The notes below the pieces were generated by a model that worked only from the letters and a program-made list of their open reading frames with translations, ran no database searches and had not been told where the DNA came from. A stretch of DNA of 64,000 nucleotides from Streptomyces pacificus (GTDB taxonomy: Bacteria > Actinomycetota > Actinomycetes > Streptomycetales > Streptomycetaceae). Both the position numbers and the translations under genes were made by a program. The DNA lies in NCBI RefSeq assembly GCF_011766325.1, contig NZ_BLLG01000012.1, positions 62,001-126,000 on the forward strand, given 5' to 3'. Of the stretch, positions 10,005 through 18,128 are shown in pieces. How positions within the stretch are numbered: the stretch's first letter is position 1; each line of letters begins with the position of its first letter.

Positions 10005-10969
10005 CAGACTTTGACTTCGCGGTAGGCGGTGAGTGCGCTTCGTTCCACCTCAGCGAGGAGTCCCTGCCGTGTAGGCCCATCCATGTTCCGGTGCTCCGTC
10101 CACAGGCGAGTCATGTCGACACCCTGGGTGCGAAGGCGCTCATACCGCTGCTCCTCCGGGAAGCCGTGTAGACCATCCAGCCAGGTTGCCGCGAGGCCCC
10201 TCTCCGTCGAGGTGCGGCCGTCGTCGACCCCGTCGACGACGGCCGCACGCCATTCCTGTGCCTGCTTCTCATCCAGGTCACGGGTGACCGAGTCGGCGAT
10301 GCCGTCGAGAACGCCGAGCGCGCGAGCGCCTTCGGTGGGGGGCACGCTGAGACTGTATTCCTTGGCGTCGGTTGGAACGGCGGTGAGACGCTGTCCGGTG
10401 GTCCGGGTCTCGGCCAGACGCAGCATGGCGTAGGCGTCGGGGTCTTCGGCGATGCCGCGCACGACATTGCGCAGGGTGTCGGTCAGGACGGTCAGGTGGT
10501 GGGTGCCGTCGGACTCCCACGGCGGTGCTTCGGGGGCAGCTTTGGTCACGAAGTCCTCGATGGTGATGCCGCCGAGCATCGCGTGCAGGTCGGGGGCGTA
10601 GTCGGTCAGGGCGACGGCCAGGGGGCGGCGCAGGGCAGGGTCGACGGCGCCGCCCCCGGTGCCCTGGGCTCCCAGCGTGGTGAGGACGTCCTTGAGGGCT
10701 TGGGCCTGCGCGAGTGTGTGGTTGCCCTGGTCGTCGCCGACCGATGCCTTCACGATGGCCTCACCGAGGGCCTGGCAGCTCATTCCAGGCCGCACGGCCT
10801 CGCCGACGGACTTCTGAACACGGGCATTCACCGTCAGGTCGCTGCATGGAGGAGCCGACTCTCGGCCGAGCAGCAGCCATGCTCCGAGACCGACGAGCAG
10901 CGCCAGGCAGATGCCGAGCGCGAAAACTGCTGTGGCAGACCGGGGGCGGCGGGCTGTGTCCTTCGGCAT
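10004..10969 (-). CDS. Membrane-anchored paralogue of the C-terminal half of the 754-aa WXG100-like protein
   Basis: A 321-residue protein with a basic N-terminus and one hydrophobic segment (about 14-34, FALGICLALLVGLGAWLLLG), then an extracytoplasmic domain. That domain aligns by eye with the C-terminal part of the upstream 754-aa product: ALTDYAPDLHAMLGG with ALASYTEDTHQILGG, and RGIAEDPDAYAMLRLAETR with RGLSDDPEAYATLHKAESR. It has no catalytic motif I can recognise. It starts 23 nt after the upstream stop with AGGAAG before ATG, and its stop overlaps the def start, so it sits inside one operon. The arrangement suggests a membrane-tethered partner or decoy for the secreted protein. Confidence 0.7.
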   Translation of the reverse strand: MPKDTARRPRSATAVFALGICLALLVGLGAWLLLGRESAPPCSDLTVNARVQKSVGEAVRPGMSCQALGEAIVKASVGDDQGNHTLAQAQALKDVLTTLGAQGTGGGAVDPALRRPLAVALTDYAPDLHAMLGGITIEDFVTKAAPEAPPWESDGTHHLTVLTDTLRNVVRGIAEDPDAYAMLRLAETRTTGQRLTAVPTDAKEYSLSVPPTEGARALGVLDGIADSVTRDLDEKQAQEWRAAVVDGVDDGRTSTERGLAATWLDGLHGFPEEQRYERLRTQGVDMTRLWTEHRNMDGPTRQGLLAEVERSALTAYREVKV

Positions 10970-10992
10970 GGTCGACTTCCTGGGTTGCCGGG

Positions 10993-13257
10993 TCAGTTGG
11001 TGGTGTCGGTCAGGTACTTCTGTGTGGTGTTCGTCCCCCGGTCATGACCGTTGAGGATCGCACTCTTGAGCCCTGCCTTTTCGTCGGCATCGATGTCCTG
11101 CCGACCGTCGGCCCACGAGTCGACGATGAGGTTCATCTGGTTGTTGGCGCCGAGGTAGTGGTCGGCGATACCCGCGTTGGCTGTGGTGTCCGCTTCGGCC
11201 TTCAGGTTGTTGCCCATGACCCAGGCCCAGGTGTCGACCCCGCGCTGGATCGAGTCGCCGAAGGCGATGGAGACCCCTCCCGCGGTGGTGAAGTACAGAG
11301 GAGTCACGGCCCCGCCGACGACGTGGTATGCCATCTTCGATTTCCAGTCCGCCGCACTGTAGGCGGACATGCGCTCATCGTTGATCACGTCTTCACGGAT
11401 GGCGCTGTAGGCGCCCAGGGTGGCTCCCGCGTTGCTGAGGGGGTTGCTCTGGGTGAAGCCGTCGGCGCCCTTGGGGATCTTCTCCATCTCCAGGCTGATG
11501 TAGCGGGACTCGGCCTTGTGCAGCGTTGCGTACGCCTCCGGATCGTCGGAGAGGCCGCGCATGAACTGCGCCAGGTCCTTCTGGCTAGCTGCCATGTGGA
11601 CCTTGTCGCCGTCTCGGAAGAAGCCGTCGCCCGTCGCGGCGGTGACGTACTGGCTGCTGCCCATTCCGCCAAGGATCTGATGGGTGTCCTCGGTGTACGA
11701 GGCGAGGGCACGGGAGAGAGGTTCTCGCATGTTCTCGTGCACCTTCTGATCGGGGCCGAGGCCGCTGATCACGTCGTGCATGATGCGGGCCTGCCCCTCG
11801 CTATGCGGGGTCACGGGCCAGGGGTCCTGGTTCGGTCCGAGAGGCGGATGACCCGTGGTCGACGACTCCAGGATCAGACCGAGACCTGTGCGGACGTCCC
11901 GCTCCTCGCTCTCGCGGTCGGAGTGAGTCTCGATGTTGCCGTGCCACTCCGGGGTGTCGACGAGGTTCCAGTCGCGTTCCTCCAGTAGGTACTGCAGGTT
12001 GTCGTTCTTTCCGTCCGGACCGGGGTCGAGGTATGAGGTGGCGGCATCAGGGTCCCTGGCCATGATGCTGAGCACCCCGTCGAGCGGATCGTTGGCGAAC
12101 CACCCTCCGTCCTTGCCGCTGAAATCACCCTGCAGGTCCCAGACGCCGGGGTCACCGTAACCCTTCTTGTCCTCGGCCGTGCGGATGTCGTTGGCCAGGT
12201 CGTGCAGGAAGGAAGCGGAGTAGCCATCGCCCTGCTGCATGAGCGTGACCAGGCTCTGGTACCCGCGCACCTGCTGGCCGTGGCCACGGCTGATCACGTT
12301 CGAGCGCGCGCCGGCCTCCTTGAGGTCGAACTTCTCCGTACCGGCCTGCTTCAGCTGCTCCCGGAAGTCCGTGTAGAACTGCGACTTCGGGTCCTGCATG
12401 GCGTTCGCCAGGGACTTCGCCAGCCCCTTCTCCAGACCGAGGTAGGTCTGCCGCTGCTTCTTGTCATCGTGATAGGCGAGATCGTTCAGCCGGTTCGTCA
12501 ACTTCAGCGTGTTCTCCGCGCCCATCCCGTTCAGGAACGTCTGGGTGAACTCGGGCCGGGAGGAGTTGTCACGGAAAGACCGTTGCAGCTGTGCCAGGTC
12601 CGCGGCCGAGACCTTTTCGCCACCGTTGATCCGGATGGCGATGTCCTCCGCCCGATCCGCCTCGTACAGTTCGACATCGCTCTTCGCGCCAGCGTTGAAG
12701 CCGTCGAGGGTGCCATCAAGCGGATTGCTGTCGACCACGACCGCCTCCAGGGCAATCCGGACACCGTCGTCGGCGTCGGCGACTGCTTTGACCGCCCTCG
12801 CGATCGCCGCGTTCCACGAACCCACCGCAGCACGGACGGACTCCTGGTAGCTGGGGTCATGGACGTAGGCGCTGCGTTCGCTGTCGCTGAGCCGCGATGT
12901 GTCGAAGGAGACGCGGCCCTGCGCGGAGACGGCCATCCCGGCCTTGACCGCATCGTCACGGACGCTTTGCACCTTGCTGCGCAGGTCGACGAACTGAGTG
13001 TGCGCGTCGCGCAGAAGCGAGGCAATGGCCTTCGCTTCCTTCTGAGCGGCCTCGTACTCGTTGAGCGTCACGGTGAACCGGACGTTCGCGGCGTCCGCGC
13101 TCAAGCCCTGCCAGTTCTGGCCCAAGGAGATCCCGTGGACGTCCCTTGCATACTGCGTCTCGAGCTTCCTGAACTCGCCTGCCATGTCGTCCCACTTAGT
13201 GGCAGCAGTGGTGAGTTTGGACAGGTCGGTGGTCATCACTTCGTGGTACGTCGGCAT
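10993..13257 (-). CDS. Large WXG100/type VII-like secreted protein of unknown function
   Basis: A 754-residue soluble protein with no signal peptide. The first ~110 residues are helical and WXG100-like (KWDDMAGEFRKLETQYARD, with the turn NWQGL at 48-52). The rest is a long alpha-rich region with recurring motifs such as SIMARDPDAATSYLD, NLQYLLEERDW, STTGHPP and RGLSDDPEAYATLHKAESR. Streptomyces proteins of this sort (annotated as DUF6571 or simply hypothetical) sit beside small WXG100 proteins. Start ATG at 13257 follows AGGGGA; the frame is open 33 codons upstream. Two related loci occur in this window (near 50.5 and 63.8 kb). Export by an Esx/Wss-type system is an inference; no EccC is present here. 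Confidence 0.7.
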   Translation of the reverse strand: MPTYHEVMTTDLSKLTTAATKWDDMAGEFRKLETQYARDVHGISLGQNWQGLSADAANVRFTVTLNEYEAAQKEAKAIASLLRDAHTQFVDLRSKVQSVRDDAVKAGMAVSAQGRVSFDTSRLSDSERSAYVHDPSYQESVRAAVGSWNAAIARAVKAVADADDGVRIALEAVVVDSNPLDGTLDGFNAGAKSDVELYEADRAEDIAIRINGGEKVSAADLAQLQRSFRDNSSRPEFTQTFLNGMGAENTLKLTNRLNDLAYHDDKKQRQTYLGLEKGLAKSLANAMQDPKSQFYTDFREQLKQAGTEKFDLKEAGARSNVISRGHGQQVRGYQSLVTLMQQGDGYSASFLHDLANDIRTAEDKKGYGDPGVWDLQGDFSGKDGGWFANDPLDGVLSIMARDPDAATSYLDPGPDGKNDNLQYLLEERDWNLVDTPEWHGNIETHSDRESEERDVRTGLGLILESSTTGHPPLGPNQDPWPVTPHSEGQARIMHDVISGLGPDQKVHENMREPLSRALASYTEDTHQILGGMGSSQYVTAATGDGFFRDGDKVHMAASQKDLAQFMRGLSDDPEAYATLHKAESRYISLEMEKIPKGADGFTQSNPLSNAGATLGAYSAIREDVINDERMSAYSAADWKSKMAYHVVGGAVTPLYFTTAGGVSIAFGDSIQRGVDTWAWVMGNNLKAEADTTANAGIADHYLGANNQMNLIVDSWADGRQDIDADEKAGLKSAILNGHDRGTNTTQKYLTDTTN

Positions 13258-13303
13258 GCTTTCCCCTGGAGCCGGTGCGCGGGCGGATTGGATCGCAGCG
13301 AGC

Positions 13304-13726
13304 TCAGAGTCCGTCGAGCGCGGATGACTGCCGGGTCTGCAGGCCAACACCAACATCGGTGTTCTGGAGCAGAATCGAGGTGTTACGCAGAGCGCTCTTC
13401 TCCGAGCCTAGTCGGCCCATCAGCGCTTTGACCTGCCTCTCCCATGCCTGGTGCGCCTTCTTCAGCGCCGGCGAGGTGTCCCAGCCCTCCCCGTCCTTGC
13501 CGCTGAACTCCGTCACCGTGGCGCCCGTGCTCTCCTCGGCTGTGTCACCGGCCTTCTTCGTATCGGGCTCGAGATGCTTCTCGATGGCGTTGGCCGCCGC
13601 CTTCTTCTGCGCAGGCGTCGAGGCGAGGTCGGCGGCACCCCCGCCTCCACCTGCGGGCGCCAGCTGGTTCAGTTGCAACTGTGCACCCGATTCGGCTTTG
13701 ATCCGGCCCCATTCGTCCCAAGCCAT
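13304..13726 (-). CDS. Small WXG100-like protein
   Basis: A 140-residue protein beginning MAWDEWGRIKAESGAQLQLN, a start typical of a Streptomyces WXG100-superfamily group that precedes large secreted partners. It has a glycine-rich hinge (31-35) and a C-terminal helical region with a conserved tryptophan (ALKKAHQAWERQVKALM). No signal peptide or membrane segment. It is the first gene of a minus-strand operon, 46 nt upstream of the 754-aa gene, and may act as its co-secreted chaperone, as EsxA/B-type proteins do. The start at 13726 has a modest purine-rich leader (GGGGCGAAG). Confidence 0.65.
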   Translation of the reverse strand: MAWDEWGRIKAESGAQLQLNQLAPAGGGGGAADLASTPAQKKAAANAIEKHLEPDTKKAGDTAEESTGATVTEFSGKDGEGWDTSPALKKAHQAWERQVKALMGRLGSEKSALRNTSILLQNTDVGVGLQTRQSSALDGL

Positions 13727-13856
13727 GTTCTTCGCCCCGATTAGCTGTTCCCCTCCGGCCAGTGGTCACTATAGCCAACCGGGTGAATCACCCGTCATCG
13801 AGGTTGCCTTGATCAGGGAGCTGCCGATAGATAACTTCTGGATTTTGTGGGGGTGT

Positions 13857-14215
13857 TCAGGGCGGGGATGGGCTGTGTCCAGCGATGGCTGCGAGCTGGT
13901 CGGGGGCGGTCACCTTGATCGCTCCGGCGGTGACGGTGTGGCCGAGTGCGTCGAGGTCGGGGGTGGTTTCGCGGACGGCCCTGCCGATCCTCGCCTTGGA
14001 GACGCCGAGCAGGGTGGCCAGGGTGGCCTGCTGCAGGGACCAGCGCTTGGTGAGGACGGTGGCGAGCAGGTGGTCGGAGGCGGAGAGCAGGCTGGCCCCG
14101 GTATTCCCGCCCCGGTGACGGCCGGGATGACGACTGGCGGGTGGTCGGCGCGGTAGCGGGTGTAGCGCTCAAGTAGATCGGTCCAGGCGGCCGGCCCCAG
14201 GCACAGTCCGGAGCG
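13857..14215 (-). pseudogene. Transposase remnant with frameshift
   Basis: Two adjacent minus-strand frames together give a coherent transposase-like C-terminal region: LLERYTRYRADHPPVVIPAV in one frame, then after about 14110 GGNTGASLLSASDHLLATVL and LLGVSKARIGRAVRETTPDL in another, ending at a stop at 13857. The last part contains a helix-turn-helix. I recognise the style from Streptomyces transposase families but cannot name the IS family. Frameshift and missing 5' part make it non-functional. Confidence 0.45.
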
Positions 14216-14342
14216 CCTACGCGAGGGCGGCCTGACACCCGCACTGGTCGGCGTGTGCAGCGTTTATGCAAGATGATCTTCAGAAGGTTCGTTTAAGCAG
14301 GTCGGAGAGGCCGCAGAGGAGTTCCGCGATATCTGAGGGGGT

Positions 14343-14409
14343 TCGGGCCCCGGCCGGGGCCCGAGGTGCCCCGTCTGCCCGTCACCGCGGTGACGGGCAG
14401 ACGGGGCAC
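14343..14409. terminator. Twin perfect palindromes, probable bidirectional terminator
   Basis: A 22-bp perfect palindrome (14343-14364, core GGGCCCCGGCCGGGGCCC) is followed after one base by a 44-bp perfect palindrome (14366-14409, centre CACCGCGGTG). They lie downstream of the RidA-like gene on the minus strand and separate the aryl-CoA cluster from the IS-scarred region. Such long stems are strong terminators and also hot spots for instability. Confidence 0.7.
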
Positions 14410-14506
14410 TGCCGGGTACGGGCGGAGACCGCGGACCGCGGACCCGGGGAAGGGCGAGGGACTCGCCCGGGGGCCGGCGCCGCCGTGCGGTGCGCCCGGG
14501 CCGTGG

Positions 14507-14905
14507 TCAGGGCAGTACGGCGATCCCGTCGAGTTCGACGAGGGCCTCCTCGTCCCAGAGGCGTACGGCGCCGATGACCGCCATGGCGGGGTAGTCGCGG
14601 CCGGCGAGCCGGTGCCAGACGCGGCCGAGTTCGGCGGTGCGGCGGCGGTAGTCGGCGACATCGGTGGCGTACACGGTGACGCGGGCGAGGTCGTGGGGGG
14701 TGCCGCCGGCCGCGGTGAGCGCGGCGAGCAGATTGGACAGGGCGGTCTCGAACTGCTCGACGAGGCCGTCGCCGACGACCTTGCCCGCGGTGTCGAGTGC
14801 GGTCTGTCCGGCCAGGAAGACCAGGCGGGAGCCGGTGGCGGCGACCGCGTGGGAGAAGCCGCCGGCGGGTGACAGCCCGGGCGGGTTGATGCGTTCGAGG
14901 CTCAT
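14507..14905 (-). CDS. RidA-family (YjgF/YER057c/UK114) enamine/imine deaminase
   Basis: A 132-residue RidA-fold protein. The catalytic-type arginine and C-terminal signature appear in GAVRLWDEEALVELDGIAVL. RidA proteins hydrolyse reactive enamines/imines. The ATG at 14905 overlaps the acyl-CoA dehydrogenase stop (ATGA), so it is translationally coupled into the aryl-CoA operon. In that setting it could release ammonia from an amino/imino ring intermediate of 2-aminobenzoyl-CoA breakdown, which favours anthranilate over salicylate as the substrate. The family call is firm; the specific role is inference. Confidence 0.85.
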   Translation of the reverse strand: MSLERINPPGLSPAGGFSHAVAATGSRLVFLAGQTALDTAGKVVGDGLVEQFETALSNLLAALTAAGGTPHDLARVTVYATDVADYRRRTAELGRVWHRLAGRDYPAMAVIGAVRLWDEEALVELDGIAVLP

Positions 14906-16050
14906 CGGGTGGTCTCCTCGGTGCGGATGCCGGCGTACAGTTCCTTGGCGATGATGCCGCGCTGGACCTCGCTGGCGCCCTCGTAGATGCGGGGGGCGCG
15001 CACTTCCCGGTAGAGGTGCTCGAGCAGATGGCCGCGCTGCAGTGCGCGGGCGCCGTGGAGTTGTACCGCCGCGTCGACGACGTACTGGGCGGTCTCGGTC
15101 GCGAACAGCTTCGCCATGGCGGACCGGCGCGGCACGTCGGGAGCCCCGGCGTCGTAGGCGCAGGCCGCGGCGTGGACGAGCAGCCTGGCCGCCTCGGTGC
15201 GGGTGGCCATCTCGGCCGTCTGGTGGGAGACGGCCTGGAGGTCCTTGAGAGGTCCGCCGAAGGCGTGGCGCCGTGCGGTGTGGTCGAGGGTGGCGTCGAG
15301 GGCGGCCTGAGCCATGCCGACGGCGAAGGCGCCGACGCTGGGCCGGAAGAGGTTGAGGGTGTCCATGGCCACGCGGAAGCCGGCGCCGGGCCGGCCGAGT
15401 ACGTCGTCGGGAGTGACGGGTACGCCGTCGAAGCTGAGGGCGCCGATCGGGTGGGGGGAAAGCATGTCGAGCGGCCGGCCGGTGAGGCCCGGGCGGTCGG
15501 CGGGGACGAGGAAGGCGGTGATCCCGCGGGCTCCTGGCGCTTCGCCCGTGCGGGCGAAGACGGTGCAGAAGTCCGCCTCGGGGGCGTTGGAGATCCAGAG
15601 CTTCTCGCCGGTGAGCCGCCAGCCGGGGCCGTCGGCCGCGGGGGCGGGGGCGGCGTGAAGGGTGAGCGCGGCGGCGTCGGAGCCGGCGCCGGGCTCGCTG
15701 AGGGCGAAGGCGGCGACGGTGCGGCCGGTGATGACGCCGGGGAGCCAGCGGTCGCGCTGGGCTTCGGTGCCCGAGCGGTGCAGCGGGTGGGCCCCGAGTC
15801 CCTGGAGGGCGAGGGCGGTCTCGGCTTCGGTGCAGCCGTGGGCGAGGGATTCGCGCATCAGGCAGAGGTCGAGTGCTCCGGCGGTGAAGAGCTTTTCCAG
15901 GAGGCCGAGTTCGCCGAGCGCGCTGAGGAGCGGGCGGTTGACGCGGCCGGGTTCGCCCTTCTCCGCGAGGGGGCGCAGTCGCCGGGCGGCGAGGCTGCGC
16001 AGTTCGGCACACCAGGCGGTCTGTGCCGGTTCGAGCGAGAATGCGGGCAT
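14902..16050 (-). CDS. Acyl-CoA dehydrogenase
   Basis: A 382-residue FAD enzyme oxidising an acyl-CoA to an enoyl-CoA. Family marks: AFALSEPGAGSDAAAL (FAD/substrate loop), LTGEKLWISNA, and the C-terminal YEGASEVQRGIIAKEL carrying the catalytic-base glutamate. I chose ATG at 16050 (MPAFSLEPAQ) because the family N-terminus fits; the frame is open to 16116. It is the first gene of a two-gene operon with the RidA gene, divergent from the CoA ligase at 16214. In the cluster it would act on the ring-opened or reduced CoA ester. Confidence 0.9.
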   Translation of the reverse strand: MPAFSLEPAQTAWCAELRSLAARRLRPLAEKGEPGRVNRPLLSALGELGLLEKLFTAGALDLCLMRESLAHGCTEAETALALQGLGAHPLHRSGTEAQRDRWLPGVITGRTVAAFALSEPGAGSDAAALTLHAAPAPAADGPGWRLTGEKLWISNAPEADFCTVFARTGEAPGARGITAFLVPADRPGLTGRPLDMLSPHPIGALSFDGVPVTPDDVLGRPGAGFRVAMDTLNLFRPSVGAFAVGMAQAALDATLDHTARRHAFGGPLKDLQAVSHQTAEMATRTEAARLLVHAAACAYDAGAPDVPRRSAMAKLFATETAQYVVDAAVQLHGARALQRGHLLEHLYREVRAPRIYEGASEVQRGIIAKELYAGIRTEETTR

Positions 16051-16131
16051 CCGGTTTCCCACTTCCTGCGGCCTGAGTACGGGGCGGGCGGCGCCGCGCG
16101 GCAGCCCCCGAAGCAAGGTTATCGCGAACCG

Positions 16132-16159
16132 TTGACTGTCGTCACCATCACGCTACGCT
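16132..16159 (+). promoter_or_regulatory. Promoter and candidate operator of the aryl-CoA ligase
   Basis: TTGACT (16132-16137) and TACGCT (16154-16159) are spaced 16 nt and match sigma70-type -35/-10 boxes. The interval holds TGACT-nn-CGTCAC followed by CACGC (16133-16153), which recurs with 17 of 21 identities upstream of the enoyl-CoA hydratase gene (22580-22600). A shared site at both cluster promoters is what a PaaX-type repressor would need. Confidence 0.5.
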
Positions 16160-16213
16160 CGTTGCGCACCCCACCACGACTGCTGCGCGACCCCACCACG
16201 ACCAGGGGGCGGA

Positions 16214-17851
16214 ATGGCGCTGACATCCTCGGCCGGTCCGGAGCTGACGCCTTCGGCTCATCACGACACGTTCACGCGGGACCGTCTGCCGCCGCCCGGG
16301 CAGTGGCCAAAGCTGCTGTTCGAGCTGCCGGAGCTGCGGTATCCACCACGGCTCAACTGCGGCGCCGAGCTGCTCGACACCACGATCGCCCGCCACGGGG
16401 GCGGCCGTGCCGCCCTGCGCGACGGAACGGGCGCCGTCTGGACGTACGAGCAACTGCGGGAGCGGGTCGACCGGATCGCGCATGTGCTGACCGGCGAACT
16501 GGGGCTGGTTCCCGGGAACCGGGTGCTGCTGCGCGGCCCGACGACCCCCTGGCTGGCCGCGTGCTGGCTGGCGGTGATGAAGGCGGGCGGCGTGGCGGTC
16601 ACGGTCCTCGCCCAGCACCGCGCCCGGGAGCTGGCGGTCATGTGCGACCTCGCACGGGTCACACACGCGCTGTGCGACAGCCGCTCCCTGGACGACCTGG
16701 TGAAGGCGGAGGTGCCCGGGCTGCGGGTCGCGGCGTTCGGCGGGGACGGGCCCGGCGATCTGCTGCGGCGGTCGGCCCGCGCCCCGGATGTGTACCGGGC
16801 GGTGGAGACCGCGGCGGACGATGTGGCGCTGATCGCGTTCACGAGCGGGACGACGGGCCCCCCGAAGGGGTGCATGCACTTCCACCGGGACGTGCTGGCG
16901 GTGGCCGACACGTTCTCCGCGCGAGTGCTGCGGCCCACGCCGGACGATGTGTTCGCGGGCAGCCCACCGCTCGGCTTCACCTTCGGCCTGGGCGGTCTGG
17001 TGGTGTTCCCGCTGCGGGCCGGGGCGTCGGCGCTGCTGCTTGAGCAGGCGGGGCCGGGGCGGCTGCTGCCGGCGATCGCGGAGCACCGGGTGTCGGTGCT
17101 GTTCACCGCGCCGACGGCGTACCGGGTGATGCTGGACGGTGTCGACGGCCATGACGTCTCCTCGCTGCGGCGCTGTGTGTCGGCCGGGGAGAACCTGCCG
17201 GCCGCGACCTGGCAGGCATGGCGGGAGCGCACGGGGCTGCGGATCATCAACGGCATCGGGGCGACCGAACTGCTGCACATCTTCATCTCCGCGGCGGACG
17301 GGGACATCCGGCCCGGCACGACGGGTGTCCCGGTCCCGGGCTGGGAGGCCCGGGTGGTGGACGGCGTCTCCGGGGAGCCGGTGCCGGACGGCGAGCCGGG
17401 GCTGCTCGCGGTGCGGGGGCCGGTGGGCTGCCGCTATCTGTCCGATCCCCGGCAGGAAGGGTATGTACGAGACGGCTGGAACCTCACCGGCGACACCTAT
17501 GTACGGGAACCGGACGGGTGGTTCCGCTATGTGGCCCGCGCCGACGACATGATCGTTTCAGCGGGTTACAACGTCGCGGGCCCGGAGGTGGAGGACGCCC
17601 TGATGGCGCATCCGGACGTGGTGGAGGCCGCGGTGGTGGGCCGTACCGACGAGCTGCGGGGCCAGATCGTGGCGGCGTACGTGGTGCCGCGGGACGGTGC
17701 GGAGCGGGACGAGTCGGCCGCCGAGGCGCTGCGGGAGTTCGTGAAGACGCGCCTGGTGCCGTACAAGTGCCCACGGGCGATCGTCTTCGTGGACGCGCTG
17801 CCGCGCACTCCGACGGGGAAGCTGCAGCGGTTCCGGTTGCGGGGCGCCTGA
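16214..17851 (+). CDS. Aryl-CoA ligase, 2-aminobenzoate/benzoate-CoA ligase type
   Basis: A 545-residue ATP-dependent (AMP-forming) ligase of the ANL superfamily that activates an aromatic acid to its CoA thioester. Motifs: P-loop-like IAFTSGTTGPPKG, ING-IGATEL (A5), GWNLTGDTY (A7), FRYVARADDMIVSAGYNVAG (A8 hinge) and the catalytic lysine region PRTPTGKLQRF. The N-terminus (HDTFTRDRLPPPGQWP) is typical of benzoate/2-aminobenzoate-CoA ligases rather than fatty-acid ligases. ATG at 16214 follows AGGGGG. It is followed by the PaaX-like gene on the same strand. Anthranilate is favoured from context; benzoate or salicylate are alternatives. Confidence 0.88.
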   Translation: MALTSSAGPELTPSAHHDTFTRDRLPPPGQWPKLLFELPELRYPPRLNCGAELLDTTIARHGGGRAALRDGTGAVWTYEQLRERVDRIAHVLTGELGLVPGNRVLLRGPTTPWLAACWLAVMKAGGVAVTVLAQHRARELAVMCDLARVTHALCDSRSLDDLVKAEVPGLRVAAFGGDGPGDLLRRSARAPDVYRAVETAADDVALIAFTSGTTGPPKGCMHFHRDVLAVADTFSARVLRPTPDDVFAGSPPLGFTFGLGGLVVFPLRAGASALLLEQAGPGRLLPAIAEHRVSVLFTAPTAYRVMLDGVDGHDVSSLRRCVSAGENLPAATWQAWRERTGLRIINGIGATELLHIFISAADGDIRPGTTGVPVPGWEARVVDGVSGEPVPDGEPGLLAVRGPVGCRYLSDPRQEGYVRDGWNLTGDTYVREPDGWFRYVARADDMIVSAGYNVAGPEVEDALMAHPDVVEAAVVGRTDELRGQIVAAYVVPRDGAERDESAAEALREFVKTRLVPYKCPRAIVFVDALPRTPTGKLQRFRLRGA

Positions 17852-17941
17852 GGGGCGTGCCGTGGAGCCCGAGGGGTGCGATGACGGATACCGCACCCCG
17901 CAGCGTCCCCGGAGCGCCCGAGTGGGCCGGTGCGCCGCGTA

Positions 17942-18046
17942 CACCGGGCGCCCCGAATGCACCAGGCACTCCGGATGCACCGAGTATTCCGGATGCGCCC
18001 GGTATCCCGCGCAGGCCCGGTATCCCGGATGCGGTCGGCATGGGGA
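17942..18046 (+). repeat. Degenerate 9-bp repeats between ligase and regulator
   Basis: Imperfect 9-bp periodicity (units such as ggtatcccg, ggatgcacc, ggcactccg) runs through the 277-nt gap between the ligase and the PaaX-like gene. In one plus frame it reads G-A-P/N-A-P/G-T-P/D-A-P/G-I-P, a collagen-like pattern similar to 6335-6388. The small open frame starting at 17881 has no homology I recognise and I do not call it a gene. Confidence 0.6.
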
Positions 18047-18128
18047 CGCCCTCCGCCCCGCGTTGCGCCGCCTCCGGCGCCGCACGCTGCCCACCGGGGA
18101 CGACGGGGACAGACCTTAGAGTGATCAC

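Noticed and set aside
17881..18120. Small collagen-like (G-x-P) open frame before the PaaX-like gene
   Set aside because: It is explained by 9-bp repeats, with no recognisable domain; no ribosome binding site of note.
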